A stretch of DNA of 64,000 nt from Bacteroidaceae bacterium. Its GTDB lineage: Bacteria; Bacteroidota; Bacteroidia; Bacteroidales; Bacteroidaceae. Location of the stretch: NCBI GenBank assembly GCA_017526905.1, contig JAFXQT010000050.1, positions 48,142-112,141 of the forward strand. The letters are read 5' to 3'. The notes under the pieces are model-generated. The model did not search any database and was not told the origin of the DNA. It saw only the letters and a program-made list of their open reading frames with translations. This document shows positions 26,495 to 35,903 of the stretch, piece after piece. How positions within the stretch are numbered: the stretch's first letter is position 1; each line of letters opens with the position of its first letter. The position numbers and the translations under genes were made by a program.

Positions 26495-28306
26495 ATGAAA
26501 AGAATAAAATTCATCAGCAATATAGCACTCGCGGGCCTCATGGCCCTCGGTGCCACCTCCTGTGAGGACTGGCTCACCATCTACCCACAGAACAAAGTGG
26601 TCGAGGAGCAGTTCTGGGAGGACAAGAACGACTTGGAAGGTGTCCGCTATCACGCCTATGTGCAGACGTCGAACAACATTTCCAAATTCATCCTCTGGGG
26701 CGACCTCCGGTCCGACTCCTATGTCCAGAACACCTCGCTCACTGGAGGCATCACCACCCGCGAACGCTACCGCAAAATCATCGAAGCCCAGCCCGACACC
26801 ACCATGGACTGCTTTGACTGGGGCGGTGTGTACAGCGCCATCGTCTTCTGCAACAAGGTACTGGCAAAAGGCGAAGAAGTACTGAAGAACGACGCACAGT
26901 TTGCCTCCTCCGAGTGGCAGGCTATGAAGGCTGAAGTCATCGGCCTGCGCGCCCTCAACTACTTCTATCTCTTGCGTGCGTTCAAGGACATCCCCTTCAC
27001 CACACAGGCCATCACCTCTGATGCCGACGTGAAGATATTCCCGCTCGTGAACCAGCTCACCGTGCTTGACACGCTCATCGCAGATGTGGAGAGCGTCAAA
27101 GGCAAGGCTCGTAACCGTTTCACCACCAAACATGATACCAAAGGTCTCATCACAAACACCGCCCTCTACGCCCTGCTGTCCGACATGTACCTGTGGCGCA
27201 GTGCCCTGCGCGAAGGCCGCAACAAGGACAGCGTCTGGTGGGAAGACGATGCACGGAAAGCGATTGAGTACAGCCAAAAATCCATCAACGAGCTGGCACG
27301 CCAGGAAAACCAGGCAGCCGCAAGCTATGGTGCCAGCGTGAGCAAGACAGAAGATTACAACCTGGGCGCTTCTTATCAGATTTATAACTGCAACATGATT
27401 GCGAACCCGGATCTGACACAAAACTACAACAACAAGCAGCCCTCGATTAGCGTGCCTTCCTATCAGGCAATCTTCGGTGGCGATGGCAAAGATTCCGGCA
27501 ACAGCAGCGAGAGCATCTTTGAGATGCAGTACTCACAAGAAGACAACCGCAGTAACAGTGCCCCTGGAAGTTACTGGGATTATAGATCTGAGAGTTCCCA
27601 GCTGAGCGTAAGCAAGAATGCTATCCTTCAGATCTATGGCAGCAATGAGAAGAAAATGGCCGAGGACAGCCGTACGTGGTACTCGTGCAATTCCTGGGTA
27701 ACCTCCGAAAACTCAGAGAAGACCGCTCCTGGAATGATGAAGTATTTCAACTGCAACTTCCAGTTGAACAACGGCCGGATCTATACCGCGCCCAGTTCCA
27801 CCCCTTATGCAAACTGGATCTTCTACCGACTGACGGATGTGATGCTTATCCAAGCCGAGGCCTACGCCCTACTGAACACTAATGACGGGTTCAAGAAATG
27901 CAGAGCCATCGTCGATGCCATTCACAAGCGTTCCACCGTGGGCGAAGTTGCAGCCGAATTCAGCGGTAGCACACGTGACCAATACATCAAGTTGGTAATG
28001 AACGAGCGCCAGATTGAACTGCTGGGCGAGGGCAAACGCTGGTTTGACCTCGTAAGATGGGCCGAGCGCAAAGGCGGCGGCACCAACCCTGACCCGCGTG
28101 AACCGCAATATACCGATGGCTCCGAAGGCGTAAAGCTGATGGTGAAGGAATTTATGAACAACACCTACTCCAGCATGGAGAGCACGCTCACGAACCGTAT
28201 CAAGAACCGCTATGGGCTCTACTGCCCCATCTACGAAAAGGAGCGGCAGGCCAGCGAATACAAGATTGACCAGAACCCGGTATGGAACCGGGAAAAAGAA
28301 TCCTAA
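26495..28306 (+). CDS. SusD/RagB-type substrate-binding lipoprotein (first pair)
   Basis: A 603-residue lipoprotein with lipobox LGATSC followed by EDWLTIYPQN, the usual SusD start. Characteristic pieces are LRALNYFYLLRAFKDIPFTTQ (TPR-like helix) and the C-terminal MNERQIELLGEGKRWFDLVRWAERKG. It caps the upstream SusC barrel. The ATG lies 13 bases after the susC stop. Confidence 0.94.
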   Translation: MKRIKFISNIALAGLMALGATSCEDWLTIYPQNKVVEEQFWEDKNDLEGVRYHAYVQTSNNISKFILWGDLRSDSYVQNTSLTGGITTRERYRKIIEAQPDTTMDCFDWGGVYSAIVFCNKVLAKGEEVLKNDAQFASSEWQAMKAEVIGLRALNYFYLLRAFKDIPFTTQAITSDADVKIFPLVNQLTVLDTLIADVESVKGKARNRFTTKHDTKGLITNTALYALLSDMYLWRSALREGRNKDSVWWEDDARKAIEYSQKSINELARQENQAAASYGASVSKTEDYNLGASYQIYNCNMIANPDLTQNYNNKQPSISVPSYQAIFGGDGKDSGNSSESIFEMQYSQEDNRSNSAPGSYWDYRSESSQLSVSKNAILQIYGSNEKKMAEDSRTWYSCNSWVTSENSEKTAPGMMKYFNCNFQLNNGRIYTAPSSTPYANWIFYRLTDVMLIQAEAYALLNTNDGFKKCRAIVDAIHKRSTVGEVAAEFSGSTRDQYIKLVMNERQIELLGEGKRWFDLVRWAERKGGGTNPDPREPQYTDGSEGVKLMVKEFMNNTYSSMESTLTNRIKNRYGLYCPIYEKERQASEYKIDQNPVWNREKES

Positions 28307-28319
28307 AACTTGCTGCATC

Positions 28320-30533
28320 ATGAAAACGATTATAAGAATCTACCAAAACAGACTGGGGCTGCTTTCGATGATTCTGCTCTGCACCACACTGTGGATGAGC
28401 AGCTGCAAGGAACACATCGACATGTCCGACCGCTTCACCTTCCTCGAAGAGACCGTTTGGAGCTATCTGGAAAAGAATGACAGCCTCTATAGCGAGTACA
28501 TCTCACTGCTCAAGACCGTGCCCATCAGTTCAATCTCCACGTCCACCGTGGCACAGTTGCTGTCCGCACGCGGCCACTACACCTGCTTCGCGCCGAACAA
28601 CAAGGCCATTCAGGAGTATCTTGACTCACTGTATCGCAAAGGTCTCATCACGGAACCGTCATGGGATGGCTTCGCCACCGAACGGGCGAAGGACTCCATC
28701 CAGAAAGTCATCGTGTATAACAGCATCATCGACGGTGGCGATGTCATCTACTATGATATAGCCAACTTCCCGACACGCAACAACGACGAGTTCAGCGTGT
28801 CCAACATGAACGACCGTCGTCTCAGCGTTGTCCGCGACTCGCTGAATCCAGACATTATTCTCATCAACGGCGAATACCCCATCAGCCTGAAGAACCGCGA
28901 TATCGAGGCTATCAACGGATATGTCCACGAAATGGAGACCGTCATCGCACCGAGCAACGAGACCATCACCGATATCCTGCGCACCTGGATCAACGAAGGC
29001 GGCAGTAGCTACACCGTCATGGCCCGGCTCGTCCTGGCATGCGGCCTGGGCGACACCCTAAGCAAAGTGCGCGACGAAGTGTTCGAGCAGATGATGCTGA
29101 AGGGCGAAATCGAAGACATCGGCGACTTCAAGACGAACAAGGAGTCCGGTCTTCCTTCCGACCACCGCAACTACGGCTTCACCATCTTTGCCGAACCAGA
29201 CCAGGTGTGGGAAGCCACGCTGGGTAAGTCTGCTGCTGAAATCACGGTTGACGATATTAAAAACTATGTCGTTGAACATGGGCTCTACCCCAACGCCAAA
29301 AACGATGACAACTATGAGAGCACGGACAACGTACTCAACCAGTTCGTCACCTATCACATCCTGCCGGAGTACCTGAGCCGCGACAAACTGGTGATCCACT
29401 ACAACGAAAAGGGCTATAACTACGCCACCTCCAGGAACTATACCGTGGCCACAGAAGAATTCTACACCACCATGGGCAAGCGCCGCCTGCTCAAGTTGTA
29501 CGAGAGTTTCGAGAGCAACGGTATCTACCTCAACCGCTTCCCCGTGCTGCGCAACGGCCGCGGAAAGTTCTCAAGCGAGCACCTGAACATCAACGACTAC
29601 CATGAGAGCGGCGAATTCAAAGCCTTGCGTGGCAGTTACCTGCATGCCGATGAGAACTTGGGAATCTGCGTGGAGGATAACATTGGAGATGCAGCTGTAG
29701 CCAGCGTGCTCAATGGTATCATCTACCCCATCGGCAAAGTACTGGCATACACCGAGAACATAGCCACACAACTCAAGAACCAGCGCCTGCGCTTCGAAGT
29801 GGCATCGATGCTGCCCGAGCTGATGAACAACCAGCTGCGTCGCCCCATGTCCAACTATCCTACCCGCAGCGGAGCCTATCGTGGTTTCCCCACCAACTAT
29901 CAGTTCTTCAATAGCATGGAACTGAAGGAGGGCACCCGCTTCTACTACCTGACCGGCTTAGGCTCCAACTGGATGAACTGGCAAGGTGACGAGTTCAACA
30001 TCAAGGGAAAATACGAGTTCACCATGGAGCTGCCGCCCGTGCCGATGGCTGGACACTACGAACTCCGCCTGGCCGTGCAGTCCAACTCCAACCTGCGTGG
30101 TATGTGTCAGGTGTACTGGGGCTCGGACAAGAACAACCTGCCAGCAGCCGGCATCCCGTTCGACATGCGTATGGGCGGTACACAACGACACCTCACCAAC
30201 GAGAACCAGCCCTCCATCGTAGGATGGGTATCCGATGCTGAATTGGGCGACGAAGAGGCCATTATCGAGTGCGACAAGACCATGCGCAACAACGGCTTTA
30301 TGAAAGCACCAGAACACTACAGCCCCACCCCCGGCAGCACTTCTACGGCACGCCAAAATGCCGATGTGAACCGACGCATCATCGTCAGCGCAGACATGGA
30401 TCCCGACAAGACTTACTACATCAAGTTCAAGTCGGTGCTGGACGATGTGGAAAAGGAACACATCCTCGACTACATGGAATACTGCGCCAAGGAAGTCTAT
30501 GACAACCCCGAGGAAAGCGAAGATATTTGGTAA
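28320..30533 (+). CDS. FAS1 (fasciclin)-domain lipoprotein
   Basis: About 737 residues. The start is put at ATG 28320 (MKTIIRIYQNRLGLL), 13 bases after susD; the frame is open further upstream, but only inside the susD gene. Lipobox LWMSSC then KEHIDMSDRF. The N-terminal FAS1 domain is visible (TVWSYLEKNDSLYSEYISLLK, GHYTCFAPNNKAIQEYLDSLY), and further beta-rich domains follow, including YELRLAVQSNSNLRG near residue 580. Probably anchored to the surface together with the two SusCD complexes; its ligand is unknown. Confidence 0.85.
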   Translation: MKTIIRIYQNRLGLLSMILLCTTLWMSSCKEHIDMSDRFTFLEETVWSYLEKNDSLYSEYISLLKTVPISSISTSTVAQLLSARGHYTCFAPNNKAIQEYLDSLYRKGLITEPSWDGFATERAKDSIQKVIVYNSIIDGGDVIYYDIANFPTRNNDEFSVSNMNDRRLSVVRDSLNPDIILINGEYPISLKNRDIEAINGYVHEMETVIAPSNETITDILRTWINEGGSSYTVMARLVLACGLGDTLSKVRDEVFEQMMLKGEIEDIGDFKTNKESGLPSDHRNYGFTIFAEPDQVWEATLGKSAAEITVDDIKNYVVEHGLYPNAKNDDNYESTDNVLNQFVTYHILPEYLSRDKLVIHYNEKGYNYATSRNYTVATEEFYTTMGKRRLLKLYESFESNGIYLNRFPVLRNGRGKFSSEHLNINDYHESGEFKALRGSYLHADENLGICVEDNIGDAAVASVLNGIIYPIGKVLAYTENIATQLKNQRLRFEVASMLPELMNNQLRRPMSNYPTRSGAYRGFPTNYQFFNSMELKEGTRFYYLTGLGSNWMNWQGDEFNIKGKYEFTMELPPVPMAGHYELRLAVQSNSNLRGMCQVYWGSDKNNLPAAGIPFDMRMGGTQRHLTNENQPSIVGWVSDAELGDEEAIIECDKTMRNNGFMKAPEHYSPTPGSTSTARQNADVNRRIIVSADMDPDKTYYIKFKSVLDDVEKEHILDYMEYCAKEVYDNPEESEDIW

Positions 30534-30554
30534 ACTAATTAATGTGATACACTT

Positions 30555-32447
30555 ATGGTAACTAACAACATATACAGATTCATCTGTGCAGCACTGATTG
30601 GAGGAGCTGTCGGCTTCGGCCTGCCTGCATGTACGGACGACCACTTCGACGTCAATGACGGGGGTGAGGTCGGCGCCAACGCCACCCTCACACTGTGGGA
30701 GCAAATCAGTGCCCGCCCGGAATTATCTAACTTTGCACGGGTGCTGGAGAAAACACCCTGCTTCAAGGATGAGACCCACATCATGAAACATGACGATGGT
30801 TCTGCATACACCTTCAAGGATGTGCTTTCTGGCACACAGACACTCACCGTATTTGCACCGACCAACGACGCCTTCGACCAAAGCGCCCGCGACAAGGTCC
30901 TTGCCCTCATCGAGACACAGCCCTACGATGCTTTCCTGCAGATGGCAGGTAACCATATCGTGCGCTACAGCCGTCCCACGACCGGCGACGGTGTCATTGA
31001 TATGGTCACGATCAATGGTAAACGTGCCGTGATGGACCGCGACAAGAACACCTTCAAGAACGTAAGCCTGCTCACTTCCGACATCATGGCTACGAATGGC
31101 ACGCTGCACACTATAGGCACGGTGCTTCCGTTCAACTACAACCTCTACGAGCTGATCAAGGTTGACCCGCGCTTCACGGAGATGAAAGCCTGGCTCACCG
31201 AGCACGACACCATCTATTTCGATGAAGACCGGTCTGCTGCCGGTGGCACGGATATGGATGGCAACCCCATCTACGTGGACAGTATCTACACGTCCATCAA
31301 CACATTGTTCTTCATGGACTACGAAGAGCCTAACGGAAACTGGATCATGCCCCACAAAGGCTACAGAGCCAACTTTCGCGCCGAGGACAGCATCTGGGCC
31401 GTGGTTCTGCCAACCGATGCTGCCTGGCAAGAGGCTTACGAACGCATAGCCGACTACTATGTCTATTCACCCTACTATACCGACAAGTCTGACGAGGATG
31501 GCCTGACCACCAACTCTGCTTTGGCTAAGTACTTCTCGCTTGGCGGTAAAGAGGGTGCTGATTCTCTCAGCAAACTGTCACGCCGGATGGATCTGGCCTC
31601 GAGTGGCATCTTCAACCTTCGCCTCCAGCCCCGCAAATTCAGCGGCTTCTGGACAAAGGAGAAATTCCTTGCAGCTACCGAGATGCCACAGATGTTCAAC
31701 ACCCGCCGCGATACATTCGAGGTGAACGATGGCTTGAGCGGCGACGTGCGTGTACCCTTGTTCCAAGGCACACAACCCGAAGATATTTCCAATGGTATCG
31801 TCTATCCCGTCAACTACTGGAGCCTCATGGACGACGATGCAAGCTTCGTGGTCGAGGCAGAAGCCGACTACAGACATGTGTTCCAAGCTTCCAACATGGG
31901 AACAACCACCTACAGTACCATGCGCTTTGACAATGCAAGCCCGTTGGCTGTGGATAGCATGCTCGGCCCTGTGTCGGAAAGTAACTTCATGTATGTAACC
32001 GCAGGTAACTCAACGCCGTCCATCACGTTCAAACTCATCGACTACAAGTATGACAGGCAAATAGTCAGCAACATGGAATACGAGGTGTTCGTGGTCATGG
32101 TACCCGACTTCTACCGTATTGACAAGGACAGCATCACCGGCACTGCCTACAAGAATTCGTTGCAAGCCAACATTTTCTACAACAGCGGCAAATCGCCCGT
32201 CTCAAACAAAATCGCTGAGACCAAGAGTCCAGCCATGAAATTCGAGTACGAAGGTAAGAAGGTGGAGGAGATATCTATCGGCACAATCATGTTCGAGTAC
32301 TCATACAAGAACATGCAGAAGTCCTATCCCACCATCACCATTACTTCCGTGGCCAAACCTTCGGATCTGCGCAAAGGCTATCAGAATTCATTCAATATAG
32401 ACCGCATCATCCTAAGGCCTAAGAAAGACGAACGTGTGACCCTTTAA
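30555..32447 (+). CDS. FAS1 (fasciclin)-domain lipoprotein
   Basis: A 630-residue lipoprotein (signal peptide ending GFGLPACTDDHFD). The first FAS1 domain shows TLWEQISARPELSNFARVLE, then LTVFAPTNDAFDQSARDKV, then the closing GTLHTIGTVLPFNYNLYELI. A second FAS1-like region follows the segment AVVLPTDAAWQEAYERIADYY. It shares domain type and order with the gene upstream but not close sequence. The susC of the second pair starts 11 bases after its stop. Confidence 0.86.
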   Translation: MVTNNIYRFICAALIGGAVGFGLPACTDDHFDVNDGGEVGANATLTLWEQISARPELSNFARVLEKTPCFKDETHIMKHDDGSAYTFKDVLSGTQTLTVFAPTNDAFDQSARDKVLALIETQPYDAFLQMAGNHIVRYSRPTTGDGVIDMVTINGKRAVMDRDKNTFKNVSLLTSDIMATNGTLHTIGTVLPFNYNLYELIKVDPRFTEMKAWLTEHDTIYFDEDRSAAGGTDMDGNPIYVDSIYTSINTLFFMDYEEPNGNWIMPHKGYRANFRAEDSIWAVVLPTDAAWQEAYERIADYYVYSPYYTDKSDEDGLTTNSALAKYFSLGGKEGADSLSKLSRRMDLASSGIFNLRLQPRKFSGFWTKEKFLAATEMPQMFNTRRDTFEVNDGLSGDVRVPLFQGTQPEDISNGIVYPVNYWSLMDDDASFVVEAEADYRHVFQASNMGTTTYSTMRFDNASPLAVDSMLGPVSESNFMYVTAGNSTPSITFKLIDYKYDRQIVSNMEYEVFVVMVPDFYRIDKDSITGTAYKNSLQANIFYNSGKSPVSNKIAETKSPAMKFEYEGKKVEEISIGTIMFEYSYKNMQKSYPTITITSVAKPSDLRKGYQNSFNIDRIILRPKKDERVTL

Positions 32448-32458
32448 ATCATCGAAAC

Positions 32459-35400
32459 ATGAGCAAGATTTTCAATAAATCCATCATTGATAAGGCCGCA
32501 CGCAACGGTCTGCTCCTGGCGTTCCTCGCTGGAGCAACCCTTCCGGCCATGGCGCAGGACTACGACGATGTCCCAGAGGACACCACAACCATCGTGCGCA
32601 AGCGAATCATTAAGAAGCCCGGTAAGCAATACCCCACCAAGAGCGTGAGTGGACGCATCACAGACAACGCTACCGGCGAACCCATGGGTGGTGTGCGCAT
32701 CCAGGCACTGCAGATGCCCCGCTACTCCGTGCTGACCGAGGAGGACGGTACCTATCAGATAGACATACCCACCTTCTGCGATGTGCTCACCATCGAGGCT
32801 GAAGGCTACAACCTGTTACAGCTGCCCGTAAAAGGCAACACCCAACAGGATGCCTCATTGCTAAGCGGCACTTTCGGAACCTTCTACACCAATGGTACCG
32901 ACATCATTTCACGCCGCAAGGCTGTGCTGAACGAAACCAGCACCCTCACCGTGGAGACCGACATGCAGAACCTCCTGGAGGGCGACCTCCATTCTGTAGG
33001 GCGCAACGGCATACCCGGCATCGGAGCCTACTTCACCATCCGTGGTGTCAACTCCATCAACGCCAATGCACAACCCTTAGTCATTATCGATGGCAACATG
33101 GTCGATCTGGAACAGGACCGCACCAGCCTGCATGAGGGCTACTACAACAACCTCCTGGCCGGTCTCGACCCCGAGAACGTGGAGAGCATCGAAGTAATCA
33201 AGAATGCAACTGCCATCTACGGTGCCAAGGGTGCCAATGGTGTCATCAAGATTACCACCAAACGCGGTCGCTCCATGGCCACCAAGATCAACGTGCGTAT
33301 CTACGGTGGTGTGGAACTCACCCCCTCCACGACCAAGATGATGGGCGGCGATGCCTATCGTTCCTATCTGTCCGATCTCGTCGGAACCATCACAAAAGAT
33401 CCCAACAAGCTGTCCAGCGGCGCCAGCACATACGCTTTCCTGAGCGATGCGCCACGCAGCGGTAACTACTACTACAGTGTGTTCCACAACAACACCGACT
33501 GGCAGAAGGACCTCTACCGCACCGCTTGGACCCAGAACTACAAAGTGAGCGTGGAAGGTGGCGATGACGTCGGCATGTACATGCTGTCCATCGGCTACAC
33601 CGGCAGCGATGCAACCCTGAAAGGCAACGACTACAACCGCCTGAACCTTCGTTTCAACACTGATATTGAAGTGTTCGAGAAGCTGAACACAGCCATCGAC
33701 ATCTCCTACAATCAGGTGAGCTACAACATCCTGGACAACGGTTGGAGCGAAAACTACGACATGCAGAACATCGGCTCCACCAACGTGCTGGGCGCCATCC
33801 AGGCTCCCTTCCTCTCGCCCTACGCCTACTACCATGACGAAGGCACCGGACGCTTGGAACTCTCACACGAATGGGCCGGAAAGTATGCAGCCGAATTGGA
33901 AGCATCGCACACCAACGGCAAGTGGGTACAGAACCCCTTCCACTTCCCCACCGCACTGAACATCAACGAAAGTCTGCGCAATCCCTATTGGATTATCCAA
34001 AATGGTAAGGGCGTGAACAAGAACCATGCCGAGATGACGCAGATCGAGCTCAACGTTGCGCCGAAGTACCAGATTACCAAGCAGCTCAGCATTGCCGACC
34101 GCTTCAACTACACGCTCAACCGCAACAATGAGAAGTACTTCCTGCCTATCAACGGTACCACCCTGTACATGCTGACCGACCTGGGCGAGATTTCCTCCGT
34201 GCTCAAATCACAGTTCACCAAGGAGACCTCCATCAACAACGACTTCAGCATCGAATGGGGTAACAACTACGGTGCTCACAACATCAACGTGTTCGGCGGC
34301 TGGCGCTACAACAACTATAACTACTCATACACCTACATGCGTGGTTATAACAACGAGAACGACAAACTGCCCAACATCTCCAAGAACATGCAGTACGTCA
34401 ACTATGGCGGTACGAAGGACAACTGGATCGACATGACACTCTATGCACAGGCCGACTACAACTACAAGAACCGCTACTTTGCTCAGTTCCAGGTGGGTGC
34501 CGAGTCCTCCAGCCGCTTCGGTAAGAAGACCGAGGACGGCGTGAAGCTGTTCGGTGTCAGCTGGGGCGTCTTCCCCAGCCTGCAGTTGGGATGGCTCATC
34601 ACCAGCGAGCCCTGGTTCAAGGCCAAGGGTGTCAACTACCTGAAACTCACCGCCGGTGTTGACCAGAGTGGTAACGACGGCATCGACTACTACGCCGCCC
34701 GCACCTACTGGGAAAGCCAGCAAGTATCCGAGAACACAGTGGGCCTGGTGCTGAAGAACATCGAGAACACCTCCATCCAGTGGGAAACAACCACCCGCTA
34801 TAACGTGGCACTGCAAGGCTCGTTCCTGAACAACCGCCTCAATGCAGGCATCGACCTGTTCTGGAGCAAGACAGACAACCTGCTTGCCCTCAAGGAACTG
34901 GACTACATCTCCGGCCTCGGCAAGTACTGGACCAACGATGGCCAGCTCAAGAACCGCGGTTTCGAACTGCACGCCTCTGCTGCCCTCATCAGCAAGAAGA
35001 ACTGGAAGTGGGAAGTGGGTGCCAGCGTGGGCCACTACAACAACAAAATCACCAAACTGCCCGAAACGAACAAGATTGACATCTACACCGCCAACGGCAG
35101 CAATACCGTGGCCTACACCATCAACGGCTACACCACCAACGTTTACGGCAATGCAAACGTGCTGACCGCAGTGGGCCATGCAGCCGGCTCCTTCTATGGC
35201 TGGCAGACCAACGGCGTGCTCAGCGACGATGCTACAGCCTCCAATGCTGGTGCTCTCGGCTACCTGAAGTACCCCACCGGGCTGAAGGAAACACCCTTCC
35301 GCAACTTTAACGCTGGCGATGTATGCTTTGTTGACCAGAACGGCGATGGTGTCATCGACGATAACGACAAGGTCGTGATTGGCAACCCCAACCCCGACAT

Positions 35401-35890
35401 ATTCGGTAACATCTTCACCAGCCTCACTTGGAAGAGCCTGCGTCTGGACATGAACTTCAAGTACTCCCTGGGCAATGATGTGTACAACTATCAGCGCTCC
35501 ATTACCGAGAGTGGTGCCACCACCTACAACCAGACCACAGCCATGCAGAACCGCTGGACCTACGAAGGCCAGCACACAGACATGCCTCGTGCCTGCTATG
35601 CCGAGAGCGACGATTGGCGCAACAACGAGCGTTTCTCCGATCGCTGGATTGAGGATGGCTCCTATCTGAAGCTGAAGAACGTGCGTCTGACCTACGTGCT
35701 GCCCATCCGCAACGATGCCATCCAGGGCATCCGTGTGTGGGGCGAGGCCGGCAACCTCTTCACACTTACCCGCTACCTGGGCACAGATCCCGAAACATCC
35801 TGCCGCAACAGCGCCCTCTATCAGGGCATCGACACCGGCATGCTTTCGCTGGGCCGCAACTTTAACCTCGGTGTTACCATCAACCTTTAA
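32459..35890 (+). CDS. SusC/RagA-type TonB-linked outer membrane transporter (second pair)
   Basis: A 1143-residue receptor: signal peptide ending LPAMAQ, a carboxypeptidase-like domain (SVSGRITDNATGEPMGGVRIQ), plug elements (YFTIRGVNSINANAQPLVIIDG, PENVESIEVIKNATAIYGAKGANGVI) and the barrel ending in FNLGVTINL. The short Asp/Thr-rich stretch before the domain (DYDDVPEDTTTIVRKR) is unusual compared with the first SusC. The two SusC proteins are divergent, so the pairs are not a recent duplication. Confidence 0.95.
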   Translation: MSKIFNKSIIDKAARNGLLLAFLAGATLPAMAQDYDDVPEDTTTIVRKRIIKKPGKQYPTKSVSGRITDNATGEPMGGVRIQALQMPRYSVLTEEDGTYQIDIPTFCDVLTIEAEGYNLLQLPVKGNTQQDASLLSGTFGTFYTNGTDIISRRKAVLNETSTLTVETDMQNLLEGDLHSVGRNGIPGIGAYFTIRGVNSINANAQPLVIIDGNMVDLEQDRTSLHEGYYNNLLAGLDPENVESIEVIKNATAIYGAKGANGVIKITTKRGRSMATKINVRIYGGVELTPSTTKMMGGDAYRSYLSDLVGTITKDPNKLSSGASTYAFLSDAPRSGNYYYSVFHNNTDWQKDLYRTAWTQNYKVSVEGGDDVGMYMLSIGYTGSDATLKGNDYNRLNLRFNTDIEVFEKLNTAIDISYNQVSYNILDNGWSENYDMQNIGSTNVLGAIQAPFLSPYAYYHDEGTGRLELSHEWAGKYAAELEASHTNGKWVQNPFHFPTALNINESLRNPYWIIQNGKGVNKNHAEMTQIELNVAPKYQITKQLSIADRFNYTLNRNNEKYFLPINGTTLYMLTDLGEISSVLKSQFTKETSINNDFSIEWGNNYGAHNINVFGGWRYNNYNYSYTYMRGYNNENDKLPNISKNMQYVNYGGTKDNWIDMTLYAQADYNYKNRYFAQFQVGAESSSRFGKKTEDGVKLFGVSWGVFPSLQLGWLITSEPWFKAKGVNYLKLTAGVDQSGNDGIDYYAARTYWESQQVSENTVGLVLKNIENTSIQWETTTRYNVALQGSFLNNRLNAGIDLFWSKTDNLLALKELDYISGLGKYWTNDGQLKNRGFELHASAALISKKNWKWEVGASVGHYNNKITKLPETNKIDIYTANGSNTVAYTINGYTTNVYGNANVLTAVGHAAGSFYGWQTNGVLSDDATASNAGALGYLKYPTGLKETPFRNFNAGDVCFVDQNGDGVIDDNDKVVIGNPNPDIFGNIFTSLTWKSLRLDMNFKYSLGNDVYNYQRSITESGATTYNQTTAMQNRWTYEGQHTDMPRACYAESDDWRNNERFSDRWIEDGSYLKLKNVRLTYVLPIRNDAIQGIRVWGEAGNLFTLTRYLGTDPETSCRNSALYQGIDTGMLSLGRNFNLGVTINL

Positions 35891-35903
35891 TACGATTCGA
35901 ACG